A stretch of DNA of 64,000 nt from Panax quinquefolius (lineage: Eukaryota; Streptophyta; Magnoliopsida; Apiales; Araliaceae): the NCBI GenBank assembly GCA_020205615.1, contig CM035170.1:40115807-40179806 (forward strand), read 5' to 3'. Within the stretch, counting starts at the first letter, position 1. Every line of letters starts with the position of its first letter. The position numbers and the translations under genes are program-made. Below the pieces are notes generated by a model. The model worked only from the letters and a program-made list of their open reading frames with translations. It made no database searches and had not been told where the DNA came from. This document shows positions 46,068-58,600 of the stretch, in pieces.

Positions 46068-47962
46068 TGAAAGTAGTATGCACACAAGCCAATCATGTTT
46101 GATGATAAAGCATATACTTTGTAACAATCTTATTCATTTATTAATAAAAAGTATTAATTTATTAAAGACTTTTAATTATCTACATGATGTTGTTTTATAA
46201 TATGTGATAAACCCATAGTTTTAGGCAATGCTTTTAGAATAATGATGATGATCATTCTAATGAGATCTAAATTCTTTGAAAGCTTAAAACTAAAATAGTT
46301 CCCAATCGTTGGATTACTAAATTGGGGATTAGTGAATCCGGATAGATTGGTACATACGTTGCTTGCTCATTGGATGAGGATGATTGATCTCATGATCATT
46401 TGTGTGGAGACACTAAAGCAAGTATGTAGGTGCTTATTAGAGAATAAGTTCACTTTGAACATGGCTCGCTAAGGAATACCTAATGGAGTTTTATTTGCAC
46501 TGTCAATAGGATTTCACTGTAGTGATAGTAGTAGTACAAGTAATCCTTGGACTTGAGATCATCATAGTATCTTGTGTATGATGAGTTATACTTTGACTTA
46601 TTCCTTAAGACCCTTAGGGTATATCAAAGGGTATGCTTGGGTATAATAAGTTGTACGTGGAGATAATGTATGATCAATAAAGAATCTACCACTTCTAATA
46701 AAAGAAGAGAAATGTCCTATGTGATTCGATAAATGACAACCCAAAGAGTCCTTGGCTAAGCGCGAAATGAAATTAGAAAGGAGTTTCTAATTTGCATTAT
46801 TTGGAGTTATGCATTTAAGGATCGAAATACATATAATTAAATAAAATAAGACTTGACAAAAGAATTCCATGTCTTATATTTAATTGGGACATTGTATGGT
46901 GGAAGGATTGAATTGTGCATTTTAAACTATTTACTCAAAGGTTCTTTAATGATTAATGTTGAAATCTATATTATCCGGAAAGTCGTTGATCGCTAGGGAG
47001 GCTTATCCCTATTGTAGAATAAATATTATTTATTTAAATAAATTAATTGATTAATTTATTTATTTAAATAAGATTAGAATTGTTCTAATTGATTTATTCA
47101 CAACCTAGGTTTAATATGGAGAACCTAAAGGGTCACACCATAAAAGGAAGAATAATTATTTAAGAAGTTAATGGCATAATCGTAATAATATATTATGTAT
47201 ATTTAATTTAATCTATGGTGATAGAATAAATTAAATAGCTTAATATTTATTATTTAATATTTTAGAAATATTAAATATAAATTAATAAGAGGAGTCTTAT
47301 TAATATTATTACAATTATTATTATTTTAATTTCTAAAAGAGTTTAGGAATTAATTTAATATAAGTACTCTCATTTATTCCTAATTGGATTAGGAAGGAAA
47401 ATTAGTTAAAGGGTTTAATTAATTATCCCTAATAAGATTAGGGAGCTTAATTAATTAAAAGAATTTAATTAATTAAATAAAACCCAATTCCTTAATTGTT
47501 AAGATGGGTTGCCCACATCTATAAATAAGAGGAGTCTTATTATGGGTGTTATGGGTTATTGATTTTCAACATACTGACATAATTCCAATTTGTTGGAGAG
47601 TACCCTTTTCTATAGAGATAGAAAACTAGGGTTTGAGCCAAATACCCATCTTCTTGAATTTTCTTCTTCCTTGGTGGATCACCTCTAGAGGCCAAACATT
47701 TGGGTGGCTAACGTTGATCAAAGGAAGGAACCAAACCCGGTGGATTCAAGATTGAACGCGAAAGGATTTGGAGGTGAACTTGTACCTGAGGAAGCTCGAT
47801 CTTCAAGGGTATGATTTATTCTTTATCTTTTCGTTTAAATTAATAATTGTGCATAAAGGGTGATCCGGGTATATGGTTTGTAATAATTTTAAACTCTGAT
47901 TTTACACGCTTCCGCATTTTTTATGCAATTTGATTGTGCTCATGAATATTACAAACCTAACA
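46068..47962 (+). mobile_element. 5' LTR of copia I
   Basis: Begins TGAAAGTAGTATGC and ends CAAACCTAACA. TATA box CTATAAATAA at 47519-47528. The middle is rich in short A/T palindromes. Confidence 0.93.
47519..47528 (+). promoter_or_regulatory. TATA box of copia I LTRs
   Basis: CTATAAATAA, repeated at 54881-54890 in the 3' LTR. Confidence 0.65.
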
Positions 47963-48388
47963 GTGGCATCAGAGCCAAACATTTATGCGAATTATTAATT
48001 GTTTTGATTTAATATGTATATTGATATGTGTTTAGAACAATTTAATTGGGCATAATTTTATTGTATAAAATTTAAATAAAAAAAAAAAAAACCTGGTATC
48101 CATTGCTATATATGAAAATCAAGCTAGAAGCTGGAAAACAAGGCAACGGAAATGACCAGCAGGAATTCACGGAAATCAAGGCAATCATGTAATCATGATC
48201 AGCACATGCCTGGCACGGAAATCTAGGTGAATGATTGGCTGATGATTATAACTCACTAATTCATGACATACTATAATTAAAGGAATTAAAAAAAAAAAAG
48301 GAAAGAGATTTCGCCTTTTTTTTGATGAAGTCAATTTAAAATCGATCGTATTGCAAGTGATGTATTCTTATTAAAAAATTAAAAAAGG

Positions 48389-48390
48389 GG

Positions 48391-48471
<81 letters not shown>

Positions 48472-49170
48472 TTAATTATTATATAATTAAAATAAAAGTT
48501 TATTTTAATTTTAAAATAAAAGGTTTATTTTAATATTAAAATATAAAATTTTATTTTAATTTTAAATAATTTTATAATTAAAATAAAAGATTTATTTTAA
48601 TCTTAAAATAAAAGGTTTATTTTAATATTAAAATAAAAGATTTATTTTAATTTTAAAATTAAATTTCATACTAACTAATTAGAGTTGGAATTGGATTCCA
48701 TGATAACTAATTGGAGTTGAAATTGATCTTTCCTTAAATAAAAAAGTTTATTTAGATATGAAATAGGATTTCATATTATTCAAAATAAAAGAGTTTATTT
48801 GTGAATAGGAAAGAAAATCCGTGTTTTCTTAAATAAAGGAGTTTATTTAAATATGGAATAAGATTTCATATTATTCAAAATAAAGGAGTTTATTTGTGAA
48901 TAGGAAAGAATATCCGTGTTTCCTTTAAATAAAAGATTTTTTTTTACATGGAATTGGATTCCATAATTAATTAAAATAAAAGAGTTTATTTTAATTAAAG
49001 ATTTTTATTACATGGAATTGGATTCCATAATTAATTAAAATAAAGGAGTTTATTTTGATTAAAATTTTGATTAAAATAAAATAGTTTATTTTATTCAAAA
49101 TTGGATAAATTAAAATAAAATAGTTTTATTTTGATTTAAATTTGGATTTAAATAAAGGAGTTTATTTTTA
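48389..49170 (+). repeat. AT microsatellite and TTTATTTT-type palindromic repeats
   Basis: 48392-48470 is almost pure AT. From 48480 to 49170 about twenty units of the type AAAATAAA-(AGG/GAG)-TTTATTTT occur, each able to fold on itself, with TGGAATTGGATTCCAT palindromes between them (for example 48955, 49013). They lie in the leader between primer-binding site and gag. Confidence 0.85.
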
Positions 49171-49937
49171 TTCAAAATAGATTTTATACTAACTAAATTT
49201 GCCCATTAAATGATATCAATATATATATTAAATGTTTATTATTCATAGGATGAATGTTATTTATTGATGCATATGGTGATATGTATGATAATAAATGGGA
49301 TTGATTATGGACTATCGACCAATGCGATTGGATTTTATTTTAGTTGGATGCATGAATGTATGGGTTTTATTAAATGGGGTTCTGCGTACTGCCTTCTCTA
49401 ATTTTTCTTAATGTAAATTCTATCTCCTCCCATGTACTTCCCTCGATCTGTGATTAAGGTTTCTATTTATTTTAAATAGTTTTGTAATAGGAATAGTTAG
49501 AATTAATTTTGAAGAATTGGAGATCAAGGAACAAGGAGCGCTTGAAGACCCATTTTGTAATGGAGCCCGGTTTAAATGTAATAGTTATATTTAAATATTA
49601 ATTCTTGCACCCCTGGGGAGCTTGACCTTTTGGTTCACTTGGTGGCTCTAGTGAACCAAACTAGAATAAAAGTCCATAATCAATCCGTAGTAGATATATA
49701 GTATTCTATATGTGCATGCTTATACTATATATATATATATTATATATTATGCAAACATGATTCGCATGTTTATTAATATGACGTGTATTTTATATATATA
49801 TAATAATGCGCGCTAAACAAGATGAGACAAATTAATAACAAACCCCTCAATTTTTATATTAAGTCCTAAGCGTTCAAAGATATTTGGAATATCGAACGTC
49901 GCTTTTAGCATGATAAAATTAATAGAGTATTAAATAT

Positions 49938-50245
49938 TTAATATGAGTTTGTTGTGTCACCACAAGGCAAGTATTAAGTATTTAAGATGTTAATTTATCA
50001 CATTTGATGCTTATAAAGAAAATTGAACAATATTATTTTGTTGTGTCACCACAAGGATGATATTTTTCTTTTTGAATATATGGAGTGCTAGGTCCGGACT
50101 TAACTTGGATAATTTTGATTCGGATGTGCCACCACTTGATCAAAATAATCTAAGAGGCAAAAAGAAAAGGAGTTGCATAGTTGATGTAATTGACAAAAGT
50201 TGTCTACCTATTTATTTATATATAGTTTGTTGTGTCACCACAAGG
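49938..50245 (+). repeat. Three copies of TTGTTGTGTCACCACAAGG
   Basis: At about 49938, 50038 and 50227. The core TTGTG-tcac-CACAA is a perfect inverted repeat. A relic, TGTGCCACCACTTGAT, lies near 50125. Confidence 0.85.
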
Positions 50246-50439
50246 CTATATACATTTGAAATGGGATCCTTATTCTCACTAGCAAATCTTTAATTAGATT
50301 TTGCCGAACTATATAAGTGAGGTAATATAGTTTGAAGAAAATAGTGGGAGATACCAATTTAAAACAAGACCTAAATTATTTTGGTAATTAATAAAAGAAT
50401 GTATGTTAAAATGTTGTTAATTACAAATTCATTTACGTA

Positions 50440-51250
50440 ATTTTACAATGTCTAAAATTACTATCATCACGAAGCATATTAGATGCTAAATTAACTGGCC
50501 AAGATTAAACGGATTGGTTAAGGAATTTGAGAATAGTTCTCATAAATGAAAAGCTATCTTATGTCCTTAATACGCCTATCCTCAAGAATGGTTGCGAGAC
50601 AATGCCTCTGAGGAAGACATTGCTACTTTTAGAAAGTGGCAAGATGATGCATAGTTGGCTCAATGCATCATGCTCGCATCTATGAGTAACGAGCTTCAAA
50701 TCGGCGTAAAACTATGGATGCTCTATTATATTCCCGCACATCAAGTAGTTGATGGTGAAGAAAGTAGGACCGATAGATATCGACATATCTAAGGAGCTCT
50801 TCCGATCTAGAATGACCGATGACACTACAAAGATGCATAAAAAAGTTCTTAACATAATCAATTTTATTATTCAATTAGACAACTGGTTTTGTCATGGATG
50901 GAGAGTTGAGCCAAGATTTGATCTTGCACTCACTCCGGACTCCTTTCACAATTGTTGTGAATTTTTCATATGAACAAGCTAGATATCGACTTTGACGATT
51001 TGCTTAACATGTTGAAAAATGTTGAGAGTCACTTTCCAACCAAGAAAGATCAAGTCTTCTTGGTAGGGGCCAAAGGATCTTCCTAAAAAGAAGAACGATT
51101 CAAAGAAGGTAAATAGAAAGGAATAAACAAAGGATAATAAGAACAAAAGCCGATCACGATAGCAAAAGGAGTTTGCTTCCACCGTAATAAGCCCTGACAC
51201 TTGGAAAGTAACTGCAAGAAGCATCTTGCGAGGCTAACCAAAGAAGCTTA
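50440..51250 (+). pseudogene. Copia gag, heavily broken
   Basis: Recognisable fragments in changing frames: DNASEEDIATFRKWQDDA and AQCIMLASMSNELQ (about 50600-50705), RMTDDTTKMHKKVLN (about 50808-50853), then LDNWFCHGWRVEP and further stretches ending in FPTKKDQ-like and KKKNDSKK-like remnants. This is the usual start of copia polyproteins. At least six stops or shifts; no intact knuckle is seen. Confidence 0.75.
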
Positions 51251-51404
51251 GTGAAGTTTTGGTTACAAATACAAATTTGTTCATGATTTAAAATATTTTT
51301 TCTTTAAGTCAATATTCTACTTGGGTATTGGATACCGACTTGGTTATCATAAATATAGATTTATGAAGGACCAAGCGTATAGAAAGCTAAACAAAGATAA
51401 ATAA

Positions 51405-51630
51405 TCTTATGTGTGGAAAATGAAGTAAAAGTTGGTACATTAGCCATAGGAACTTATTGTTTAGCAATGCCTACGGGCAAATCTATTAAGTCAATAAGTT
51501 GTTATTGTATTCCAGTTCTTGTTAAAAATATTATTTCCATTTTATTGTTGGACAATGAAATCTTTGGTATTATAATAAAGAACAATTGTTGTTCTATTTA
51601 TAATAATAATGTTTTGTATAGAACCTAATA
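51405..51630 (+). pseudogene. Copia protease C-terminal remnant
   Basis: KVGTLAIGTYCLAMPTGKSI, then CYCIPVLVKNIISILLL and IIIKNNCCSIYNNNVLY, the pattern following the protease active site in copia elements. The active-site part is not recognisable. Confidence 0.75.
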
Positions 51631-51689
51631 TTACTTAATAAATTTTGTATACTTGACTTACATGAAAATAATTTTGCATATTGAACAAA

Positions 51690-52515
51690 TTAGTATAAGA
51701 AAAGGAGATGATCATTCAAAGAGTTGAATGTGTGTTTTCTTTGAAATACAAGTGTGAATTATTTGAAAGGTTTAAAGAATTGAAAATGAAACAAATTGGC
51801 AAAGTATTAAGATTCTTTGATTAGATCAAGGAATAAATACTTGTGCAATAAGTTTCTAGATCATCTCAAATGGTTTTCGATAATGGAAACATCCCGATGC
51901 TTAATAATAATTGATTGATGTATCCGAATGAAAAATTGTACCTTGTTGGACATGGTGCGGTCCATAATGATTTTACTGGCATTCCAAAGATCCTTCTAGG
52001 ATCATGTCCTAGAAATGGTACATATCTCTGAAAATGGTAACCTCAAAATCCAGGTCCCAAGACTCCATAAAAGTTATGGATAGGAGGATTCCTAATCTTA
52101 AGTATGTTAAGATAAGGGTTGTCCAACTTATGTGAAAAGGTTTCAAAGGATAAGCTTGGGACAAAATTTGACATGTACAGATTTGTGGGACATCCTAAAG
52201 TAAGTTTAGGGCATATGTTCTATAATCCTACATAGCAAAAAAGGTGTTTATTATGAAACACCGCCTTCTAAGATAAAGGTGTTTATCATTAAAAGGGGCT
52301 AGTGGGAGGATAATAGATCTTGAAGAGTTCAAGAACCACAAAATACTATAAGTCAAATAAGAGGAACTCATAGATAGACCTATTATACCACAACCGAATA
52401 AGTAAATCGGAATAGTACCAAAGATACCTAGGAGGTATGGATTCATCATGGATGATGATGATGAGGTACACATCATAGAAGATGATGATCCAGAGTTACA
52501 TTCGATGAGGTAAGA
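51690..52515 (+). pseudogene. Copia integrase remnant and linker
   Basis: The catalytic core is nearly lost. The C-terminal part is seen as VKRFQRISLGQNLTCTDLWDI-like pieces (in one frame FDMYRFVGHPKVSLGHMFYNPT), and then RRYGFIMDDDDEVHIIEDDD, typical of the linker before copia RT. Confidence 0.65.
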
Positions 52516-52519
52516 CTTC

Positions 52520-53440
52520 TAGTGTGTACAAAAGGGTCAGTGGGAGCGTCGTGACATTCCTAGTACTACATGTTGATATACTACGGATAAGGAATGACAT
52601 ACTAATGCTACAATCAGTAAAGATAAAGTTGTCTAAACATTCCTCCATGAATGGTTTGGGAAGAGTATCTTAATTGGGGATAAAAATCTAAAAAATTAAT
52701 TTAAAAGGATGCTCGACTTAACCCAAGGAACGTATAATCATTTGATGCTAAAGTCGTTTAGCATGGCAAACTCCAAGAGATGTCTCATGTCGATGAGCTA
52801 TGGAGTGTATCTCTCTTAATAGTCCCTACAGACTCCTGAAAAAAGAGGTCGCATGAGTGACTATCATGTATGCAATGAAATATACGAGACCTGATGTTGA
52901 TCGGTCATATTCTGGAGAAGTTCACTATGAGTCAGTGAAAAACATCTTAAAGTGCTTAACCGACACTAAGGATGTGATCATATTCATGGTGGGTCTAAAT
53001 TAAAACTAGAGGGCTTAGCAGACTCAAGTTTTTCAAACAGATCAAGACGACAGAAAAATCCACTTTAAGGTAAAGCGTTACCTTGAACAGTGGTGCAGTG
53101 AATTAGAAAGGTTCTAAACAGCAAAGAGTTGCTGGTTTAGTGATAAAGACAAAAGTATATAGCTATAAATGAAGCTGCAAGTTGATTGTTTGGATTAAAA
53201 GTTCATTACAGAACTAGGAAAAGTTCCTAAGTCTCATCTTGGATCTAAACATGTGTTGTGGCACTTTCATTTGATTATTAGAATCATTGAAAGATGAGAA
53301 ATCACTATAGAGATGGTGGACTCTCAAGAACAACATTACATATCCATTAACTAAAGCTTATCCAACAAACGGGATAATCGCCACTTAGAGAAGAAGAGTA
53401 TGAGTTACCATTACCACGATTGGCTTTAGTGCAAGTGGGA
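52520..53440 (+). pseudogene. Copia RT / RNase H remnant
   Basis: VSGSVVTFLVLHVDI corresponds to the YVDD catalytic region with the last Asp changed. KSFSMANSKRCLMSM, MYAMKYTRPDV, YESVKNILKCLTDTKD and FQTDQDDRK follow, then an RNase H part with GSKHVLWHFHLIIRIIER. The N-terminal half of RT is deleted; stops and frameshifts throughout. Confidence 0.78.
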
Positions 53441-53443
53441 GAT

Positions 53444-55324
53444 TGAAAGTAGTATGCACACAAAGCCAATCATGTTTGATGATAAAGCATATACTTTGTA
53501 ACAATCTTATTCATTTATTAATAAAAAGTATTAATTTATTAAAGGCTTTTAATTATCTACATGATCTTTGTTTTTATAATATGTGATAAACCCATAGTTT
53601 TAGGCAATGCTTTTAGAATAATGATGATGATCATTCTAATGAGATCTAAATTCTTTGAAAGCTTAAAACTAAAATAGTTCCCAATCGTTGGATTACTAAA
53701 TTGGGGATTAGTGAATCCGGATAGATTGGTACAAACGTTGCTTGCTCATTGGATGAGGATGATTGATCTCATGATCATTTGTGTGGAGACACTAAAGCAA
53801 GTATGTAGGTGCTTATTAGAGAATAAGTTCAATTGAACGTTGGCTCGCTAAGGAATACCTAATGGAGTTTTATTTGCTTTTGTCAATAGGAATTCTGTAG
53901 TGATAGTAGTACAAGTAATCCTTGGACTTGAGATCATCATAGTATCTTGTGTATGATGAGTTATACTTTGACTTATTCCTTAAGACCCTTAGGGTATATC
54001 AAAGGGTATGCTTGGGTATAATAAGTTGTACATGGAGATAATGTATGATCAATAAAGAATCTACCACTTCTAATAAAAGAAGAGAATGTCCTATGTGATT
54101 CGATAAATGACAACCCGATAGTCCTTGGCGGCGAATGAAATTAGAAAGGAGTTTCTAATTTGCATTATTTGAGTTATGCATTTAAGGATCGAAATACATA
54201 TAATTAAATAAAATAAGACTTGACAGTAATTTCATGTCTTATATTTAATTGGGACATTGTATGGTGGAAGGATTGAATTGTACGGTAACTATTTACTCAA
54301 AGGTTCTTTAATGATTAATGTTGAAATCTATATTATCTGGAAAGTCTTTGATCGCTAGGGAGGCTTATCCCTATTGTAGAATAAATATTATTTATTTAAA
54401 TAAATTAATTGATTAATTTATTTATTTAAATAAGATTAGAATTGTTCTAATTGATTTATTCACAACCGGTTTAATATGGAGAACCTAAAGGGTCACACCA
54501 TAAAAGGAAGAATAATTATTTAAGAAGTTAATGGCATAATCGTAATAATATGTTATGTATATTTAATTTAATCTATGGTGATAGAATAAATTAAATAAAC
54601 TTAATATTTATTATTTAATATTTTAGAAATATTAAATATAAATTAATAAGAGGAGTCTTATTAATATTATTACAATTATTATTATTTTAATTTCTAAAAG
54701 AGTTTAGGAATTAATTTAATATAAGTACTCTCATTTATTCCTAATTGGATTAGGAAGGAAAATTAGTTAAAGGAGTTTAATTAATTATCCCTAATAAGAT
54801 TAGGGAGCTTAATTAATTAAAAGAATTTAATTAATTAAATAAAACCCAATTCCTTAATTGTTAAGATGGGTTGCCCACATCTATAAATAAGAGGAGTCTT
54901 ATTATGGGTGTTATGGGTTGTTGATTTTTCAACATACGACATAATTCCAATTTGTTGGAGAGTACCCTTTTCTATAGAGATAGAAAACTAGGGTTTGAGC
55001 CAAATACCCATCTTCTTGAATTTTCTTCTTCCTTGGTGGATCACCTCTAGAGGCCAAACATTTGGGTGGCTAACGTTGATCAAAGGAAGGAACCAAACCC
55101 GGTGGATTCAAGATTGAACGCGAAAGGATTTGGAGGTGAACTTGTACCTGAGGAAGCTCGATCTTCAAGGGTATGATTTATTCTTTATCTTTTCGTTTAA
55201 ATTAATAATTGTGCATAAAGGGTGATCCGGGTATATGGTTTGTAATTTTTTTAAACTCTGATTTTACACGCTTCCGCATTTTTTATGCAATTTGATTGGG
55301 CTCATGAATATTACAAACCTAACA
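53444..55324 (+). mobile_element. 3' LTR of copia I
   Basis: Starts right after the purine tract and ends CAAACCTAACA before the second GTAAC. Most differences from the 5' LTR are 1-5-base indels, often at CpG-containing spots. Confidence 0.93.
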
Positions 55325-55680
55325 GTAACAAACATCAAGTTTAACTGCAGCGGAACAAGCAATCCATTAGAAGAGTCAAGTAAAGCATAAAATCTACTAT
55401 TTTTATGATTTAAAAGGTTTTTCATCACTTTTATCGCAGAGACTCAGCTTAAGAAATAATCCACATCATCGAATCACCCCTGCACTACGGCCAAGGATAT
55501 TCTTTAGTATCACGACCACAAATTATCCATGCACTATGGGCCAAGGATATTTGTGTATTCATCAATGGTCATGATCATGCCATAAAATAATTCATCTTTG
55601 CACCCTTGGCCGAAGAGAATCCATGGCCATAATCATACCAAAAATTGTCCATCAATTCACTATGGGACAATGAGGACTTT
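55325..55680 (-). mobile_element. LTR G1, part 2
   Basis: Continuation of G1 after copia I, including hairpin repeats (about 55480-55670, CACTACGGCCAAGGATATT type on the plus strand). It is cut off by the LTR end of G2 at 55681. Confidence 0.75.
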
Positions 55681-58583
55681 TGTGACGCCCCCATAATAGG
55701 TATACATCACCCATCTTGAGTTGCCAAATACATGGTACAAAATTCAAATACAACTTAATTATACAACAGTCGTGCAAAATACGACAAAACATAATCTAAG
55801 AGTTTTAATAAGAATATTGTCATCTAGACAATATCCACACTCAATGGAGTCCTCATTACATTTATTGTCACACTATTTAACAAAATAGTGAGGACTAGTA
55901 ATGCTATCATCTGGACCGTCACTCCGTTCCCCGACTAGTCCCGGCTACGTTCTCATTTCCTGAAGAGAACAGTGAAAGAAAGGGTGAGCTCAACTAGCCA
56001 GTAAGAAATATTATGACTAAGATAATGCAGAATAAATTATCATTAACCTTCAACAGTGTTAAACTGATAAAATATAATAAACATCAAGTTTAACTGCAGC
56101 GGAACAAGTAATCCATTAGAAGAGTCAAGTAGAGGATAAAATCTACTATCTTCTAGGATTTAAAAGGTTTTTCATCACTTTTATCGCTGAGACTCAGCTT
56201 AATAAATAAACCACATCATCGAATCACCCCTGCACTATGGCCAAGGATATTCATTAGTATCACGACCACAAATTATCCATGCACTACGGGCCAAGGATAT
56301 TCGTGTATTCCTCAATGGTCATGATCATGCCTACAACTGTCCATCAGTGCACTACGGCCAATGAGGACTTTTACTGCATCATTTGTAACATTACGGTCAT
56401 GATTATACTGAATAATCCCTGGTCATAATCATACCAAGTCCATCTATGCACTACAGGCCACAGATGACTTTCAACATATTATAAAAATGAGGATGATGAC
56501 AATGATATAAGAATTCAATAAAACAAGTTCAAGGATAAATTTGTAAAGATTTATAATTTAATTTATCTAGAAATCAATAATGTCCAAATTGTCAACATGA
56601 TACTGCTTTGTGGAGTAAAATTCAAGAATGCTCAGAAGAATATTTTCATGAAAAGATACTGGATGAAGCGTAAATATCAAGGTTATTCCACTAATTTCAT
56701 GGAGTATAGAAGCCAAAACATTAATCAACTAAGTATAATAGAATATATGAAACCACAAATGGATTTTTGCCGCCATGCGGTAATCCACGTAGACAGATTA
56801 TTCCAAAAGAATAATAAAGAATGGAATAAAAAAAGAATTCACCAGGCTTGCGTAATCCGCACAGACAGGTTATTCCAACAGAATAATAAAGAATGGAACC
56901 AGGTTATGCGTAATCTGCACAAACAGGATGTTCCAACATAATAATAAAAAATGGAACCAGGTCATGCGTAATCCGTACAGACATGATGTTCCAACAGAAT
57001 AATAAAGAACGGAACTAGGTCACGCGTAATCCGCACAGACAGGATGTTCCAACAGAATAATAAAGAATGGAATAACAACAGAATTCACTAGGCATACAAT
57101 AGACCGCACAGACAGGTTATTCCAACTTAATAATAAAGAATGGAATAATAGAAGAATTTCACCATGTATGCGGTACTTCGTATAAACAGGTTATTCCAAT
57201 ATAATAATAAAGAATGGAATAACAACCCTTACGAGTATTGAAAGAAAATAACTCTCTTCATGAATACGAAAGAATAATACCCCTTTAGAAAAACTGAATA
57301 TTGGAATAGTGAGGTAGTAGACTCTCTTCTTCTTTCTCTCTATAATTTCTCGCTATAATAATTGCTCTAAAGCTTTTGTGAATTGGTGAGAAATGAAGGA
57401 AGAATGAGCTTCTATTTATATGAAAATATAGTTTCGATAATTGCACGTTTAGGGGCTCGAAATATTACAATATAATACCTTCCTCTTTTTCTTCATTTTT
57501 AATTTAGTCCTGCAAGTATTATCAAACTTTCACCACCTCCCCTAATAGTAAATAATGTGAATTAATAGTTCACTCATGTGACTCAATAGTATAATCATGT
57601 GAAAAAACTAGTTACAGTATAGAACCTTCAACTATACCTCCATTTTTAATTTAGTCATGCATGTATTATCAATCTTGCACCACCTCCCCTAATAGTACAT
57701 GAATGTGAATCAATAGTACACATATGTGAACAAATAGTTATAAGTATGTGAAATAATAGTAATTAATTGCTCATTTATCCGATTAATTGCCCGATTGGTC
57801 AATATAACCTCCAGACATCAATTATTTTCGAAATAAATGTCGATTTCCGCTAACACTAATAATCCCAACACAATGGAACTATCAATTTTATCTTTAATCA
57901 ACACAACTTATTCATCATTAATATTATAACTCACAATATTTAACAACCAGGTCGTTCCTGTGAAGAGGGGCTTTCCGATAAGGATTTTCCCTATTGACGC
58001 GTAATTAGGTGACCAAATCTCTCCTTGACATAACTTCTAGACATTGTCAATATTGCAAATAATAATATGAATAACTTTGTCGTCTCAATTATTGATTTAA
58101 TAATAATAAATATTATGCAGATGATACTATGACAATAATTGAATCAATAATATGAGCGATATGATGCAATAATTACTGTAGCAATAATTAAGTATAACTG
58201 AGTGACTTCTCACGTAAGCATCAATAATCAATACCGTGTGCTACTATGCAACCACATGTATTACTGTACTTTTACTACCGGGTATTTCAACAGTTTTAAC
58301 GGTAACACTTTCACCGTTATTTTTATAAAAAGATATATGCGCTGCTTTTCTAACTACGACAATACTTCCGTTAGGGTCCACTGATGATTGTGCTAGTCGC
58401 ATTTAATATTCACTTTTAAAATGAATATTCTCCGACCAATCGAATATTATATAACCACTTGCTTACTTTGCAAAATTTATAAATATTACTCATAACTACA
58501 ACATTATATCAAATCCACGCCATAATATTCAAAAATATATTTCGAGAAAATTATTCTTTATTCATAAAAGTTGGGGTCTTACA
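55681..58583 (-). mobile_element. LTR G2 (3' LTR of the G/H element)
   Basis: The minus strand starts TGTAAGACCCCAAC (58583) and ends GGGGGCGTCACA (55681). It contains the U5 hairpin (55871-55890), hairpin repeats (56228-56480), a tandem repeat block (56765-57235) and a TATA box (57413-57423). The plus-strand frame at 56597-56941 runs through the repeat block and is not a gene. Confidence 0.85.
56765..57235 (-). repeat. Seven tandem units with TTATTCCA...TGGAATAA hairpins
   Basis: Units of about 57-80 bp (GCGTAATCCGCACAGACAGG, then a foldable segment). Arms TTATTCCA and TGGAATAA enclose 16 bases. In two middle units both arms change together to GTTCCA and (T/C)GGAAC. Confidence 0.85.
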
Positions 58584-58600
58584 ACCTCCCCTTCTTATGA
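58584..58600 (-). other. Polypurine tract of G2
   Basis: The minus strand reads TTTCATAAGAAGGGGAGGT, directly before the LTR start. Confidence 0.85.

Larger units (their letters stand above)
46068..55324 (+). mobile_element. Complete Ty1/copia retrotransposon (element I), 9.26 kb
   Basis: 5' LTR 46068-47962, primer-binding site TGGCATCAGAGCC (47964-47976), internal region, purine tract GCAAGTGGGAGA (53431-53442), 3' LTR 53444-55324, GTAAC on both sides. Domain order gag, protease, integrase, RT, RNase H is that of Ty1/copia. The LTRs are nearly identical apart from small indels, while the coding region is full of stops and deletions. It lies inside LTR G1. Confidence 0.93.

Noticed and set aside
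56597..56941. Plus-strand frame of 114 codons
   Set aside because: It runs through a tandem repeat block of LTR G2, antisense to the element, and repeats its own residues with the repeat unit.
56765..57235. Regular repeats with unit spacing as a CRISPR array
   Set aside because: The spacers are themselves repeated, units vary, and the setting is a plant LTR.
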